DNA of 64,000 nt from Aquamicrobium zhengzhouense (lineage in GTDB: Bacteria; Pseudomonadota; Alphaproteobacteria; Rhizobiales; Rhizobiaceae): positions 213,830 to 277,829 of the forward strand of contig NZ_JADGMQ010000004.1 in the NCBI RefSeq assembly GCF_016124105.1. The letters are read 5' to 3'. How positions within the stretch are numbered: the first letter of the stretch is position 1; each line of letters begins with the position of its first letter. Under the pieces are notes generated by a model. It was not told where the DNA came from. It made no database searches and saw only the letters and a program-made list of their open reading frames with translations. This document shows, in pieces, positions 26,303 through 35,261 of the stretch. The translations under genes and the position numbers were made by a program.

Positions 26303-26636
26303 CGATCACCAGATCGTTGAAGGTAGCCTGATCCACCTCCAATTCCACAATCCAGACGTCGGGATCGAAGCGAACCTCTCGTTCGAGCCGTCTATCAATC
26401 TCGTCCGGATCAGGCGATTTGACGCTTTCGGAAAACAGCCTGTCCTGCGGCTTTTCCTCTTCATAGTTTGACTGCGGTGCCGGAGTGTAGAGCGTCGTGT
26501 CACCGAGCCGATCCCGAACGAGGATCATGACAGCGCCTGCCTCGGTCGCCCCACGTCGCACAATCGCAGCATAGCCGCCGCTTGAGAATGCGCGGCGCGT
26601 CAGCGCCGAGACCCATAGATCGGTGGTTACTCTCAC
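26289..26636 (-). CDS. DUF1491 family protein
   Basis: A 115-residue protein with the family start MRVTTDLWVSALTRRAFSSGGYAAIVRRG, then AGAVMILVRDRLGDTTLYTPAP and the C-terminal RFDPDVWIVELE. Its 3' end overlaps the DUF2336 gene tail to tail by 14 nt, and it probably shares a transcript with the kinase and peptidoglycan-binding genes upstream. The function is unknown. Confidence 0.85.
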   Translation of the reverse strand: MRVTTDLWVSALTRRAFSSGGYAAIVRRGATEAGAVMILVRDRLGDTTLYTPAPQSNYEEEKPQDRLFSESVKSPDPDEIDRRLEREVRFDPDVWIVELEVDQATFNDLVIVKTP

Positions 26637-26649
26637 AGCCCCGCCCGAC

Positions 26650-27498
26650 TCAATCCGTCAGGCCGATGTCGCGCATTTTTGTGTAGAGCGCTTCATCGGG
26701 TTCGCCGGTCTGCGGAAGGCCGAAAAGTGACTGGAATTCGAGGATAGCGGAGCGCGTGCGCGCGCCCACCACGCCGTCTTCCTCGATGCCGTCATTTCCG
26801 AAGGCTTTCAGCCCGGCCTGGATCCGTCTGACTATCACGTCGCTACGCGGCGAGGCAGAGGATGTTTCGATGAGATCGGTGCCGGGTGAACCTGCGGGTA
26901 GTGGTGGTGCCGAAATCGTTGCTCTCGGCGCGGCTCCCAGCTGGGTCAGCAACTGGTCATCGATTTCGGCCCCACCGCCGAGCCCGACAATACGCCGATA
27001 ATTCTCGATTGCTGCCCGCGTCTGCGGTCCCGTCAGACCGTCTACCGTCCCGGAGTAAAGGTTGAGCCCGCTGAGTATGCGCTGGACCTCCTCGACCACG
27101 GGATCGCCGGCACGGGCAACTGCCTCGTGTGGTGCAGCGTCGGGCGCCTGCGGTGGTAGCGGCACCGCATCTGGAAGCCGGGCAGCTTCATGTACGGCTT
27201 GAGATGGTTCCTGTCGCGAGGCCGAGGGCCGCTCAAGACGGATAATGGTCTCCGGCCGCAACGGCTGCTGCGCATCGGGTGATAACGGACGTGTGGCAAA
27301 GAACGCGCCACCATGCGCATGCGGCTGGTACCAAATCGCGTTGGCTGTCACATAGGAGAAGGCAACCGCAAACGCCGTCAGTCCACCCAAGGCAAAGCGA
27401 TGGCGTATCAGGAAGCTGCCAACGCCACCTGTTTCCTCATCCTCGAAATAGTCCGCCGGACGTCGCCCGCTACGCGGTTTTGCGGAGCGCGTTGCCAT
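26650..27498 (-). CDS. Membrane-anchored peptidoglycan-binding-like protein
   Basis: A 282-residue protein starting at ATG 27498 (MATRSAKPRSGRRP). It has a cytoplasmic basic N-terminus, one membrane helix (about residues 32-52), a Pro/Ala-rich linker, and two peptidoglycan-binding-1-like repeats (LSGLNLYSGTVDGLTGPQTRAAIENYR and GLKAFGNDGIEEDGVVGARTRSAILEFQ). It overlaps the kinase gene stop by 29 nt. It probably tethers the inner membrane to the wall. Confidence 0.82.
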   Translation of the reverse strand: MATRSAKPRSGRRPADYFEDEETGGVGSFLIRHRFALGGLTAFAVAFSYVTANAIWYQPHAHGGAFFATRPLSPDAQQPLRPETIIRLERPSASRQEPSQAVHEAARLPDAVPLPPQAPDAAPHEAVARAGDPVVEEVQRILSGLNLYSGTVDGLTGPQTRAAIENYRRIVGLGGGAEIDDQLLTQLGAAPRATISAPPLPAGSPGTDLIETSSASPRSDVIVRRIQAGLKAFGNDGIEEDGVVGARTRSAILEFQSLFGLPQTGEPDEALYTKMRDIGLTD

Positions 27499-29227
27499 CA
27501 CAATCCCCTGTCTTGCCTTCCAGGGTCTCCCCGCCTGCAGCGGGAAGCCCAACCATCACCGTCGTGCCCAGTCCAGGAGCACTCTCGATGCTCATTGTGC
27601 CGCCATGCAGCTTCACCAGGCCCTTTACAAGGGAAAGGCCCAGACCTGTCCCCTGAAACTGCCTTGTATAGTCATTCTGAACTTGCCGGAAAGGCTGGCC
27701 GAGGCTGGAAAGATCCTCGGCTGAGATGCCGATTCCGGTGTCGTTGACGAAAATCCGAACCAGTTCTTCAGTCGAGACCGCCGTGACGCTGACGTTGCCG
27801 CCTTCCGGTGTGAACTTGATCGCGTTCGACACCAGATTGATCAGAATCTGTTGCACCGCGCGCTGATCGCCCATAACCGAGCCGAGGTTATCCGGAATCT
27901 TCACCGAAAGGTTGACGCCCTTGTCCTGCGCCTGCGGGTTCAGCATGGCGCAGCAAAGCTGAGCGGTCGGACGCAGGTCGAACGGCTCGACAACGATCTC
28001 GTACGAGCCCGACTCAATCTTCGACACGTCGAGGATCGCGTTGACGACCGAAAGAAGATGGTTGCCTGCCTCGCGGATAAGCGCGACCTGCTCCGACTGC
28101 TTCGTGCTCATCTCGCCCGAGATCTGCGGATGCAAGAGCATGTCCGAGAAGCCAATGATCGCGTTGAGCGGCGTACGCAATTCGTGGCTGACGGCAGCAA
28201 GGAAACGGCTCTTGGCAACTTCTATCGTGCCTGCCTTCTCCCGCGCCTGATCCAGTTCTTCCCGCAGAACGGCGTTTTCGGTTCCGTCGCGGATCAAAAC
28301 GCTCACCGTTTCCGTGTACTCGTGCGGACGAACAATCTCGATCTCAAACGCCCGGTAATACACACCGCCGGTCACCGATGGCATGCGGACGCGGGCCGTG
28401 CAGCGCGAAGCTTCGCCGCTGTCGCGTGCCGCAGCCACAGCACACATGAAGCCAACACGGTCAGCGACGTGGATGCGGTCGAAAAGACCCGTGCCCAGAA
28501 GCAGGTCCGGATCAAGCTCGAACAGATCCGCGGCCTTTGCAGAGGCATTCACCGCCTCGCCGTTTTTCGCCAGACGGACGACAACCGCGTCAAAGCAAGC
28601 TTCCGGCAGCATGTCTGCAGCGTGCTCGGTTGCAGCCTCGCCCTCAGCGCTCGCCATCGTCCGCAACGCGATTGTTGCAGCGTAGAGGGCGGGCGAAAGC
28701 CAAAGCCAGATCTGTGCTCCCGCCGATGCTTCATTCGTCAACCACGAAGCGCCAAGGACAGCCGCGATTGCAGCAAGACCGCCGAGATAGCCCGCATTGC
28801 GCGAGCGCGTGACCCAATACGCTTCAACCGGAAGAGCTACAGCAAGCATAGCAGCGGGGGTGGCCAGTCCGCCCGCAAACCCGACTGCGACAGCCAGAAC
28901 CAGCGTTCCGATCAACAGCGCAATGCTGCCGGCTTCAACCAGACGTCCCCGAATAGAAAGAAGAAGCGCGCAAAACCAGGTCAAGCCGACCGCAACGCAG
29001 AGCGCCGACACTGCCGTGAGCAGACCAAACGATGAAGCGACAGCCTGGGTCAGCAATGGCGCGACGACAAAAGGCCCCGCCAGCAGAACAGCGAGAAGCC
29101 GGCAATGTTCTGCCTTCTTCCCGTCGTCGGCTTTCGGATGAAGCAGGCGTTCGCAGCCTGCCTGCAACCCCTCGAACCAGCGACCTGATCTGGTTGCTTC
29201 TGAACTCAACTCAACGCACCCGTACAA
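27470..29227 (-). CDS. divJ: PAS-type sensor histidine kinase, DivJ-like
   Basis: A 585-residue kinase with about six N-terminal membrane segments (residues 45-190), a PAS-like domain (about residues 205-315), a short coiled coil, and a full kinase core: H-box VSHELRTPLNAIIGFSDML with His348, N-box NLVSNAIKFTPEGG, and G1/G2 boxes DTGIGIS and GTGLGLS. The domain order matches the cell-cycle kinase DivJ, and coupling to a peptidoglycan-binding gene is consistent with it. The name is an inference. No ATG lies near the start; TTG 29227 or TTG 29209 are the candidates. Confidence 0.7.
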   Translation of the reverse strand: MYGCVELSSEATRSGRWFEGLQAGCERLLHPKADDGKKAEHCRLLAVLLAGPFVVAPLLTQAVASSFGLLTAVSALCVAVGLTWFCALLLSIRGRLVEAGSIALLIGTLVLAVAVGFAGGLATPAAMLAVALPVEAYWVTRSRNAGYLGGLAAIAAVLGASWLTNEASAGAQIWLWLSPALYAATIALRTMASAEGEAATEHAADMLPEACFDAVVVRLAKNGEAVNASAKAADLFELDPDLLLGTGLFDRIHVADRVGFMCAVAAARDSGEASRCTARVRMPSVTGGVYYRAFEIEIVRPHEYTETVSVLIRDGTENAVLREELDQAREKAGTIEVAKSRFLAAVSHELRTPLNAIIGFSDMLLHPQISGEMSTKQSEQVALIREAGNHLLSVVNAILDVSKIESGSYEIVVEPFDLRPTAQLCCAMLNPQAQDKGVNLSVKIPDNLGSVMGDQRAVQQILINLVSNAIKFTPEGGNVSVTAVSTEELVRIFVNDTGIGISAEDLSSLGQPFRQVQNDYTRQFQGTGLGLSLVKGLVKLHGGTMSIESAPGLGTTVMVGLPAAGGETLEGKTGDCDGNALRKTA

Positions 29228-29645
29228 CGTCCGCTAGGCGGATCGAACTCTTTGACTGGAACCTCGCATCAGCGGTTTAAGGAAAGAATAAGCGCGGCCG
29301 CCTGAAGGGGTCGGAAATAGCCCAAATGCGCCCCGTAGCCTCATTTTCGGGTCATGAACTTGCGGCATGGTAAACAGAGGGTAATGGCGCAGATACCGAC
29401 GGGCTGGACCGCCACTCCAGGTAGAACGACGGGAAAAATCCTTGGTGATCAAGAACCTACGACGGAAGACCTTTTCCTGCATCATAAAGCACCCGGCTTG
29501 CCGAAATGCCGTATCTGCCGATTTTCTAAAATTTGAATCAATGTTGACTCAAAAACCCGTCAACCTCGCAAGCGGCCGTTCTGGTTCGTCGTGCATTGGG
29601 AGTGTAGTAGTCCGGGATCACGCTTTGGCGGCGTCGAGGTAAGTC
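29228..29645. other. Intergenic region between divergent kinase and DUF5330 genes
   Basis: A 418-nt stretch holding the promoters of both flanking genes. A short minus-strand frame (29234-29485) has no ribosome site or recognisable sequence. I see no RNA gene or strong repeat. GAGG before ATG 29646 serves the plus-strand gene. Confidence 0.5.
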
Positions 29646-29978
29646 ATGGGTTTCATCATCAGATCCGCGTTCTGGCTCTCGCTCGTCCTGTTGTTGATTC
29701 CTTTCGGCAACGGATCAAATGGCGAGCCTTCGGTAGGTGCGGTAGAGACATTTCTGGCTGCACGTGGCCTTGTTGCGGACATGGCGGGCTTATGCGAGCG
29801 CCGTCCGGATGTATGCGAGACGGGCCGGGCCGCAATGCACGTCATCGGCGTACGCGCTCAAGAAGCCGTGCGGATCGTCTCCAATGCACTGGTTGATGAT
29901 GAGGACGAGACCACTGCAGAGCCGTTGGTGACGGGATCAATCCCTCAACAACCTGGTTCAGGCGTGTCATCCGAGTAG
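29646..29978 (+). CDS. DUF5330 domain protein
   Basis: A 110-residue protein with a signal peptide or anchor (residues 1-27), two closely spaced cysteines in GLCERRPDVCETG, and a C-terminal TGSIP segment. It is typical of small Hyphomicrobiales DUF5330 proteins encoded next to sufE. GAGG precedes ATG 29646 by 6 nt. The function is unknown. Confidence 0.78.
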   Translation: MGFIIRSAFWLSLVLLLIPFGNGSNGEPSVGAVETFLAARGLVADMAGLCERRPDVCETGRAAMHVIGVRAQEAVRIVSNALVDDEDETTAEPLVTGSIPQQPGSGVSSE

Positions 29979-30030
29979 GTACCCCGCCTTATGGGGTGAC
30001 GCAGGCGCTTGGGAGCACTATATCGCGGTC

Positions 30031-30462
30031 ATGACCAGTGCTATTGACTCCATCCGCGACGATTTCTCCTTCCTTGATGATTGGGAGGAGCGCTATCGTT
30101 ATGTCATCGAGCTTGGCGGGGACCTTGCACCCTACCCTGAAGAAGCGCGCGATGACAAACACAAGGTTCCGGGCTGCGTCAGCCAAGTCTGGCTGCACAC
30201 CACACGCGGCCAAGGTGCTGATCCGGTACTCACCTTCCTCGGCGATTCCGACGCCCACATTGTTCGTGGTCTCGTGGCCATCGTGCTTGCGCTTTACTCG
30301 GGCCAGCGCGCGTCCGCTATCTTGAAGGCCGACGCAGAAGGGACGCTGCGTACACTCGGCTTGGACGAGCATTTGACGCCTCAACGTGCCAATGGTCTCC
30401 GCTCGATGATCCAGCGTATCCGGCGGGAGGCCGAAGCAGCCCTCGCCGAAGCCGTCTCCTGA
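30031..30462 (+). CDS. sufE: Cysteine desulfuration protein SufE
   Basis: A 143-residue sulfur-transfer protein accepting persulfide from the SufS cysteine desulfurase for Fe-S cluster assembly. It shows FSFLDDWEERYRYVIELGG at the N-terminus and the sulfur-accepting Cys in HKVPGCVSQVWL (about residue 50), with the family C-terminus LRSMIQRIRREA. No suf partner genes are present in the window. Confidence 0.92.
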   Translation: MTSAIDSIRDDFSFLDDWEERYRYVIELGGDLAPYPEEARDDKHKVPGCVSQVWLHTTRGQGADPVLTFLGDSDAHIVRGLVAIVLALYSGQRASAILKADAEGTLRTLGLDEHLTPQRANGLRSMIQRIRREAEAALAEAVS

Positions 30463-30471
30463 CCGCCCGGT

Positions 30472-31281
30472 CTATCTGCTGACACTGGGGCGATAGTCCG
30501 TCGTACCCCAGTGCAGAATTTGCCCTCCAGCATCTCTGGCCCTTGCTTCTGGCTCATAATGGCGAGCCAGGGCTGATAATGCCGACTTCAGCATCACCTT
30601 TGTTGAGCGAACGGGCCAGTTCCTTTCCCTTTCGACAGTCTCAAGTCCTTTCAGGAAGCAACAGACGTCAACAAGGATACCAGAAAACTCAGGACCAACT
30701 TCCGACAACGCAAGTTCGACACGTTGCCGTGCGGCAAGAGCGCTGGTTGAAAGGTCCTCGCTTCCGTTTTCACCCCATCCGGACTTCCCGACCGCGCCGC
30801 CGAGCGAACTCCAATTGATTCCAAGCCGCGGCATGATCTGGCCGTAGGTGTAGTCCATTCGCAGCCTCTCGCCTGCGCAATACTCCCGCTCGTCCAGGAA
30901 ACGCCGGCCGCTGCGATCACGACGCCGCCACAGCAATGCCAATGGCGATTCGCCCTCATTGCTGATGCCCCTCTCTGTGCCGAGCTTGGTCACCCGCGTT
31001 ACGAATTCGCGTTCCTGATGCTGAGCGGCATGCGCAGCGTCACCTGGCATTTCCAGTCGGCGAACAGCCTTTTTGCCAACATCCGTGAGGCAGGCGACGC
31101 CGCCTTTAATTGCCAGCAGCTCCTCCTTCGCCATCGAAGAGACGACTTCCGCCTCTTCCCCGATCACCCCTCTATCTCCGGCATCCAGCAGGATGCGTCC
31201 GTTCGATGCCCCTGCCCTTACATTTGCCGCGCCTTTGGCAAGGAAAGACAGGACGCGCTTCTGCCGCTTCTTGTCGATCAT
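30472..31281 (-). CDS. DUF6456 domain protein
   Basis: A 269-residue cytoplasmic protein. The central region ESPLALLWRRRDRSGRRFLDEREYCAGERLRMDYTYGQIMPRLGINWS (about residues 110-158) is the DUF6456 signature, and the C-terminal part has helices suggesting a DNA-binding fold. It overlaps the DnaA-C-like gene by ATGA, and the two form a conserved pair in this order. It is probably a regulator, without direct evidence. Confidence 0.8.
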   Translation of the reverse strand: MIDKKRQKRVLSFLAKGAANVRAGASNGRILLDAGDRGVIGEEAEVVSSMAKEELLAIKGGVACLTDVGKKAVRRLEMPGDAAHAAQHQEREFVTRVTKLGTERGISNEGESPLALLWRRRDRSGRRFLDEREYCAGERLRMDYTYGQIMPRLGINWSSLGGAVGKSGWGENGSEDLSTSALAARQRVELALSEVGPEFSGILVDVCCFLKGLETVERERNWPVRSTKVMLKSALSALARHYEPEARARDAGGQILHWGTTDYRPSVSR

Positions 31282-31625
31282 CTTCCGGCCTCGTTTGCAT
31301 CCTCGTCTGAAATTCCGAATGCGGCAGAGATCACCCGTTCTGCAGTCTGCACGATCCGGTCAAACTCCAGATCATCGCGCATGTCTTCGATCTGATGACA
31401 GGCATAGAGCACCGTTGTCCTGTCCCGGCCGAACCCCGCACCAACGTCCCGCATGCTCAGAGCGAGCGTCACATGCGCGACGTACATCGCGATTTGACGC
31501 ACGCGCGCAATATCCGCGGTGGAGCGACTGGGGTTGCGTAATTCCTTGCTGCTGATGCTGAACAGCGCGGCAATAATGTCGATGACTGCATCGCAGATTG
31601 AAAAGACCCGTTCCTCCCGGGGCAT
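31278..31625 (-). CDS. HTH protein with DnaA C-terminal-type domain
   Basis: A 115-residue protein, start at ATG 31625 (MPREERVFSICDAVIDIIA), beyond which the upstream frame is not protein-like. The segment VRQIAMYVAHVTLALSMRDVGAGFGRDRTTVLYACHQIEDMRDD (about residues 45-88) is the DnaA domain IV DNA-box-binding helix-turn-helix without the AAA+ part. It may bind DnaA-box-like sites as a regulator. It overlaps the DUF6456 gene by 4 nt. Confidence 0.85.
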   Translation of the reverse strand: MPREERVFSICDAVIDIIAALFSISSKELRNPSRSTADIARVRQIAMYVAHVTLALSMRDVGAGFGRDRTTVLYACHQIEDMRDDLEFDRIVQTAERVISAAFGISDEDANEAGR

Positions 31626-31990
31626 CTTGCTCAATCCACAGGCCCGCGCATCTGGTACCGACAGCGTTCGTGCCGGTCGTGATCTCCGCTCTATGCCATG
31701 CCCGGTCTGGTGAACTGAACACTGGCAACTGGGGCAGCGTTCGCCCTCAATTGCCCTTGCCTGTCTCGCTGTCGTCGATCGCACTTTCAGCACCCCGTAG
31801 ACTAGGAATGCATTCTTATAGGCGATTGCGCGAGATGTGTGAACAAAACCGGAACAAATATCGCCGATGATGTTTTTGAGCCTTGTTTTGGTTGGAGAAT
31901 CTGGGACAGCGAAACCGTTGCGGCAGGAACTTATCCACTCTCGGCGCAACGGGCGCAAACATCCTCTTCAAAGAACCAAGAGGATTTCTC
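31626..31990. other. Intergenic region between divergent genes
   Basis: 365 nt between the DnaA-C-like gene (minus) and a small conserved gene (plus). It must contain both promoters. Frames crossing it are Cys/Arg-rich and lack ribosome sites. No RNA gene or repeat was recognised. Confidence 0.4.
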
Positions 31991-32494
31991 ATGCACTCGC
32001 TGGAGATGGACATCCGCAGCTTTCGGCAACGCAAACAGCACGAGCACGCATATGCACGCCAGCTGGTTGCGTTGTCTTTATGCGCAGGCATCGACATGAA
32101 GACGGCACTTGAGGCTGAACCGTCGGAGCGGCGCCGCCTGCTCCTTCGTCTCGAACGCATGATTGAACGTGAGCGCCTCAGGGGAGTTCGCCGCCACTGG
32201 GCCTATGATCTCAACCGTCACATATCATTGAAGCAGGCACTGGATGTACTGCGCGACGCAAGCGCAGAAACTAAAAGAGCGGCAGCCTCTCGACTACCGC
32301 TCTTGGTCGACCGGAAAATCCGGCAGAAACTTACCTCGCCTTGCGACCGAGGCCCATCTTCTTCGCAAGCTCCGAGCGCGCGCGGGCGTAGTTCGGCGCG
32401 ACCATCGGGTAGCTCGGGTCCAGGCCCCACTTCTCGCGATACTGGTCAGGCGTCAGGCCGTAATGCGTCATCAGGTGACGCTTCAGCGACTTGA
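31991..32494 (+). CDS. Small conserved helical protein with run-on C-terminus antisense to mucR
   Basis: ATG 31991 begins MHSLEMDIRSFRQRKQHEHAYARQ. Residues 1-85 form charged helices, with AGIDMKTALEAEPSERRRLLLRLERM and WAYDLNRHISLKQALDVLR, resembling short cytoplasmic proteins of about 80-95 residues in this order. Here no stop occurs at the expected place, and the frame continues through the mucR terminator and 164 nt into the mucR antisense strand, adding about 70 Ser/Arg-rich residues. The tail is probably non-functional sequence after loss of the ancestral stop. Confidence 0.6.
   Translation: MHSLEMDIRSFRQRKQHEHAYARQLVALSLCAGIDMKTALEAEPSERRRLLLRLERMIERERLRGVRRHWAYDLNRHISLKQALDVLRDASAETKRAAASRLPLLVDRKIRQKLTSPCDRGPSSSQAPSARGRSSARPSGSSGPGPTSRDTGQASGRNASSGDASAT
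32275..32304 (-). terminator. mucR terminator
   Basis: A perfect 8-bp stem AAGAGCGG/CCGCTCTT with a 14-nt loop, followed on the minus strand by TTAGTTTC. It lies 27 nt after the mucR stop. Confidence 0.65.
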
Positions 32495-32750
32495 ACTTCT
32501 TGCCGTCCTCGAGACAGATCAAATAGTCGTCGGTGATCGATTTCTTCGGGTTCACCGCCGGCTTCTGCTTATCGGCAGGTGCTTGCTCTGCGGCACCGTC
32601 AACGCGGCCCAAGGCAGCATAGACGTCAGCAATCAGATTTGACAGCTCGCCAACCGGTACAGGATTGTTGCTGACATATGCAGACACGACGTCTGCGGTG
32701 AGTTCGATGAGCATTTCGCCATTTCTGGCGGCTGTCTCGTTGGTTTCCAT
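32331..32750 (-). CDS. mucR: Ros/MucR family zinc-finger transcriptional regulator
   Basis: A 139-residue global regulator (exopolysaccharide, motility and virulence genes in rhizobia and Brucella). It has an N-terminal oligomerisation domain (about residues 10-50) and a prokaryotic Cys2His2-type finger region with CLEDGKKFKSLKRHLMTHYGLTPDQYR (about residues 79-105). The first Cys of the canonical Cys2 pair is replaced in this paralogue type, as in MucR relatives whose finger begins I-C-L-E-D. The C-terminal basic tail completes the DNA-binding domain. MucR proteins repress their own promoters. Confidence 0.93.
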   Translation of the reverse strand: METNETAARNGEMLIELTADVVSAYVSNNPVPVGELSNLIADVYAALGRVDGAAEQAPADKQKPAVNPKKSITDDYLICLEDGKKFKSLKRHLMTHYGLTPDQYREKWGLDPSYPMVAPNYARARSELAKKMGLGRKAR

Positions 32751-33098
32751 TTTGGCCCCAAAATTTCAAGTATTGCGAATTCCGCTCTCGGCCCAACGGG
32801 CCGGGCGAAAGACGTTGTAATGGGTGGGTTATCCCTCACCTTCCGATTCGCAACGTCAGCGCATAAATGGTACTACGTAGAAAGTAAGTCAATTCACTGT
32901 TCTTAATTTCCTCGTCTTGGAAGTTGAAATTCAGTATATTCCGCGCCCACTTACTAAGGCTTACGAAGGACGAGCGCTTTTAGACAAGTGACCCCGCTAT
33001 CCGACATTTACGTGAATGACTCAGAGGACGATCTTTCGCCCTTGTGCGGCTATTGGTTGAATCGATATTCGCTGTACGACCAACCTTAGGAAGCCAGA
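32751..33098. other. Intergenic region between mucR and the S9 peptidase gene
   Basis: 348 nt, more AT-rich than its surroundings, consistent with a MucR-regulated, H-NS-like target region. It contains the mucR promoter and a long mucR leader, and must contain the peptidase promoter. No RNA gene was recognised. Confidence 0.5.
32864..32892 (-). promoter_or_regulatory. Candidate mucR promoter
   Basis: On the minus strand TTGACT (32892-32887), a 17-nt spacer, then CATTTA (32869-32864). The spacer contains the palindrome CTACGTAG. The leader to ATG 32750 would be about 105 nt. Confidence 0.45.
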
Positions 33099-35201
33099 AT
33101 GCCCAATAATTCAGCTCGTTTCCCACGAATAGAGGCCCCTTTGCCGCACCGTAGGGATTATGCGCATGTCGCGCACGACATCTCGAGGCCAGATGAATAC
33201 GCATGGCTGCGGGCTGATAACTGGCAGGAAGTCTTCACCGCTCCTGAAAAGCTGGATCCCGAAATCCGGCGGCATCTCGACGCGGAGAACGCGTATCAAA
33301 AATTATTGATGAGTGACACCGCTGAACTACAGAGTGTCCTGTACCTTGAGATGAAAGGCCGCATCAAAGAGGATGACTCCAGTGTCCCTATGAAGGATGG
33401 TCTATATGCGTACGGCACATCCTACGTCACCGGCGGACAGCACCCGCGCTATTTCAGGGTTGCTCGGGATGGATCGGATCCAACGGTCCTGATCGATGGC
33501 GATGCAGAGGCTGAAGGGCATGCATATTTCCGGATTGGCAGTGTCGATCACTCAAGCGATCACCAGCGCCTCTTGTGGGGCTATGATGACAAGGGTTCGG
33601 AGTTCTACACGCTGAAGGTTCGCGGCATTGCTGGGGCGCGGGATCTGGACGATCTGATCGAGAATACTGGCGGCTCTGGCGAATGGGACGCTTCTAACAC
33701 TGGCTTCTTCTATACCCGCCTTGATGAGAATCACCGTCCGTCGCAGATTTTCCACCACCGCCTCGGCACAGCCCAGTCGGAAGACCGGCTGATCTATGAA
33801 GAGCAGGACCCGGGGTTCTTCATGGATGTCGGCGGCACAAGGCTTGGCGACTGGATCATGATTTCGATCGGAGATCACGAAACCTCCGAGTATCGTTTGA
33901 TCCCCGCCAACGTTCCCTTTGCCGCACCAAAGGTCGTGAAGCCGCGTGAAGTCGGCATTCAATATGACCTCGAAGAAGGCGGAGACATTTTCTTCATCCT
34001 CACCAATTCGGGTGGCGCGAAAGATTTTCGCATCATGACCGCACCTGCCTCGGATCCCCGTGAAGAAAATTGGACCGAGCTTGTGGGGCACGAACCCGGG
34101 CGGCTTATCCTTTCCATCATCGGTTTTCGCGACTGGCTGGTCCGTCTGGAGCGCAAGGATGGCCTGCCCCGTCTTGTCGTTCGCGAGCGCTCAACCGGAA
34201 GTGAGCACATCGTGGCCTTTGACGAGGAAGCATACTCGCTCGGCCTGTCCGGATCCTACGAGTACGATACGGATGTCATCCGGTTCTCCTACTCGTCAAT
34301 GACGACCCCGGCCCAGGTGTTCGATTACGACATGCGCACGCGCGAGCGGGAGCTTCTGAAGACGCAGGAAGTGCCGTCCGGTCACGACGCTTCTAACTAT
34401 GTAACGCGGCGGATCATGGCGCCGGCACATGACGGCGAGCAGGTTCCCGTTTCGCTTCTTTATCGCAAGGACACTCCGCTCGACGGCTCAGCCCCCTGCC
34501 TTCTTTACGGCTATGGCTCGTATGGCATCACGATCCCGGCCTCGTTCAACACCAACTGCCTGTCGCTTGTTGATCGCGGTTTTGTCTACGCCATCGCACA
34601 TATTCGCGGCGGCAAGGACAAGGGCTATGCCTGGTATGAGGAAGGCAAGCGCGAGAAGAAGGAAAATACCTTCCACGATTTCATCTCCGCGGCGCATCAC
34701 CTTGTGGCAAAGGGCTTTACCTCTCCCGACCGCATCGTCGCCCAGGGCGGATCAGCTGGCGGCATGCTCATGGGTGCGGTCGCAAACATGGCTCCCGAAG
34801 CGTTCGCCGGTATTATTGCTGAGGTGCCATTTGTTGACGTCCTGACAACGATGCTCGATGCCACGCTTCCCCTGACCCCGCCTGAATGGCCAGAGTGGGG
34901 CAACCCGATTGCGTCCTTTGATGATTACCAGACAATCGCGGCATACTCGCCTTATGACAAGGTGAAGGCGCAGGCATACCCACCAATCCTTGCGGTCGCT
35001 GGCCTGACCGACCCCCGCGTCACCTATTGGGAGCCGGCAAAGTGGGTCGCGCGACTGCGCGAACTGAAAACGGACGACAACCCGGTCCTGTTCAAGATCA
35101 ACATGGACGCTGGCCATGCTGGCGCTTCAGGACGCTTCTCCAGGCTGGAAGAGATTGCCTTCACCTACGCATTTGCGCTCAAGGTCGTGGGCAACGCATG
35201 A
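33099..35201 (+). CDS. ptrB: Oligopeptidase B / prolyl-oligopeptidase family (S9A)
   Basis: A 700-residue serine peptidase cleaving short peptides, probably after basic residues. It has an N-terminal seven-blade propeller (about residues 70-400) and a C-terminal alpha/beta-hydrolase domain with the nucleophile in GGSAGGMLMG (Ser at about residue 552), the catalytic Asp in GLTDPRVTYWEP and His in DAGHAGASGRF. It has no signal peptide and is therefore cytoplasmic. Length and motifs fit oligopeptidase B better than prolyl endopeptidase. A strong terminator follows at once. Confidence 0.9.
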   Translation: MPNNSARFPRIEAPLPHRRDYAHVAHDISRPDEYAWLRADNWQEVFTAPEKLDPEIRRHLDAENAYQKLLMSDTAELQSVLYLEMKGRIKEDDSSVPMKDGLYAYGTSYVTGGQHPRYFRVARDGSDPTVLIDGDAEAEGHAYFRIGSVDHSSDHQRLLWGYDDKGSEFYTLKVRGIAGARDLDDLIENTGGSGEWDASNTGFFYTRLDENHRPSQIFHHRLGTAQSEDRLIYEEQDPGFFMDVGGTRLGDWIMISIGDHETSEYRLIPANVPFAAPKVVKPREVGIQYDLEEGGDIFFILTNSGGAKDFRIMTAPASDPREENWTELVGHEPGRLILSIIGFRDWLVRLERKDGLPRLVVRERSTGSEHIVAFDEEAYSLGLSGSYEYDTDVIRFSYSSMTTPAQVFDYDMRTRERELLKTQEVPSGHDASNYVTRRIMAPAHDGEQVPVSLLYRKDTPLDGSAPCLLYGYGSYGITIPASFNTNCLSLVDRGFVYAIAHIRGGKDKGYAWYEEGKREKKENTFHDFISAAHHLVAKGFTSPDRIVAQGGSAGGMLMGAVANMAPEAFAGIIAEVPFVDVLTTMLDATLPLTPPEWPEWGNPIASFDDYQTIAAYSPYDKVKAQAYPPILAVAGLTDPRVTYWEPAKWVARLRELKTDDNPVLFKINMDAGHAGASGRFSRLEEIAFTYAFALKVVGNA

Positions 35202-35204
35202 AAC

Positions 35205-35250
35205 AAAGGCCCGGAGCACCTGCTCCGGGCCTTTGTGCTTTTTCGGTTTT
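35205..35250 (+). terminator. Intrinsic terminator after the S9 peptidase gene
   Basis: A perfect 14-bp stem (35205-35218 with 35221-35234, AAAGGCCCGGAGCA and its complement), a 2-nt loop, then a T-rich tail. It lies 3 nt after the stop codon. Confidence 0.9.
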
Positions 35251-35261
35251 AGCTCTGACGG

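Noticed and set aside
27851..29035. 394-codon plus-strand ORF
   Set aside because: It is entirely antisense to the DivJ-like kinase, with Arg/His-rich composition typical of a shadow frame.
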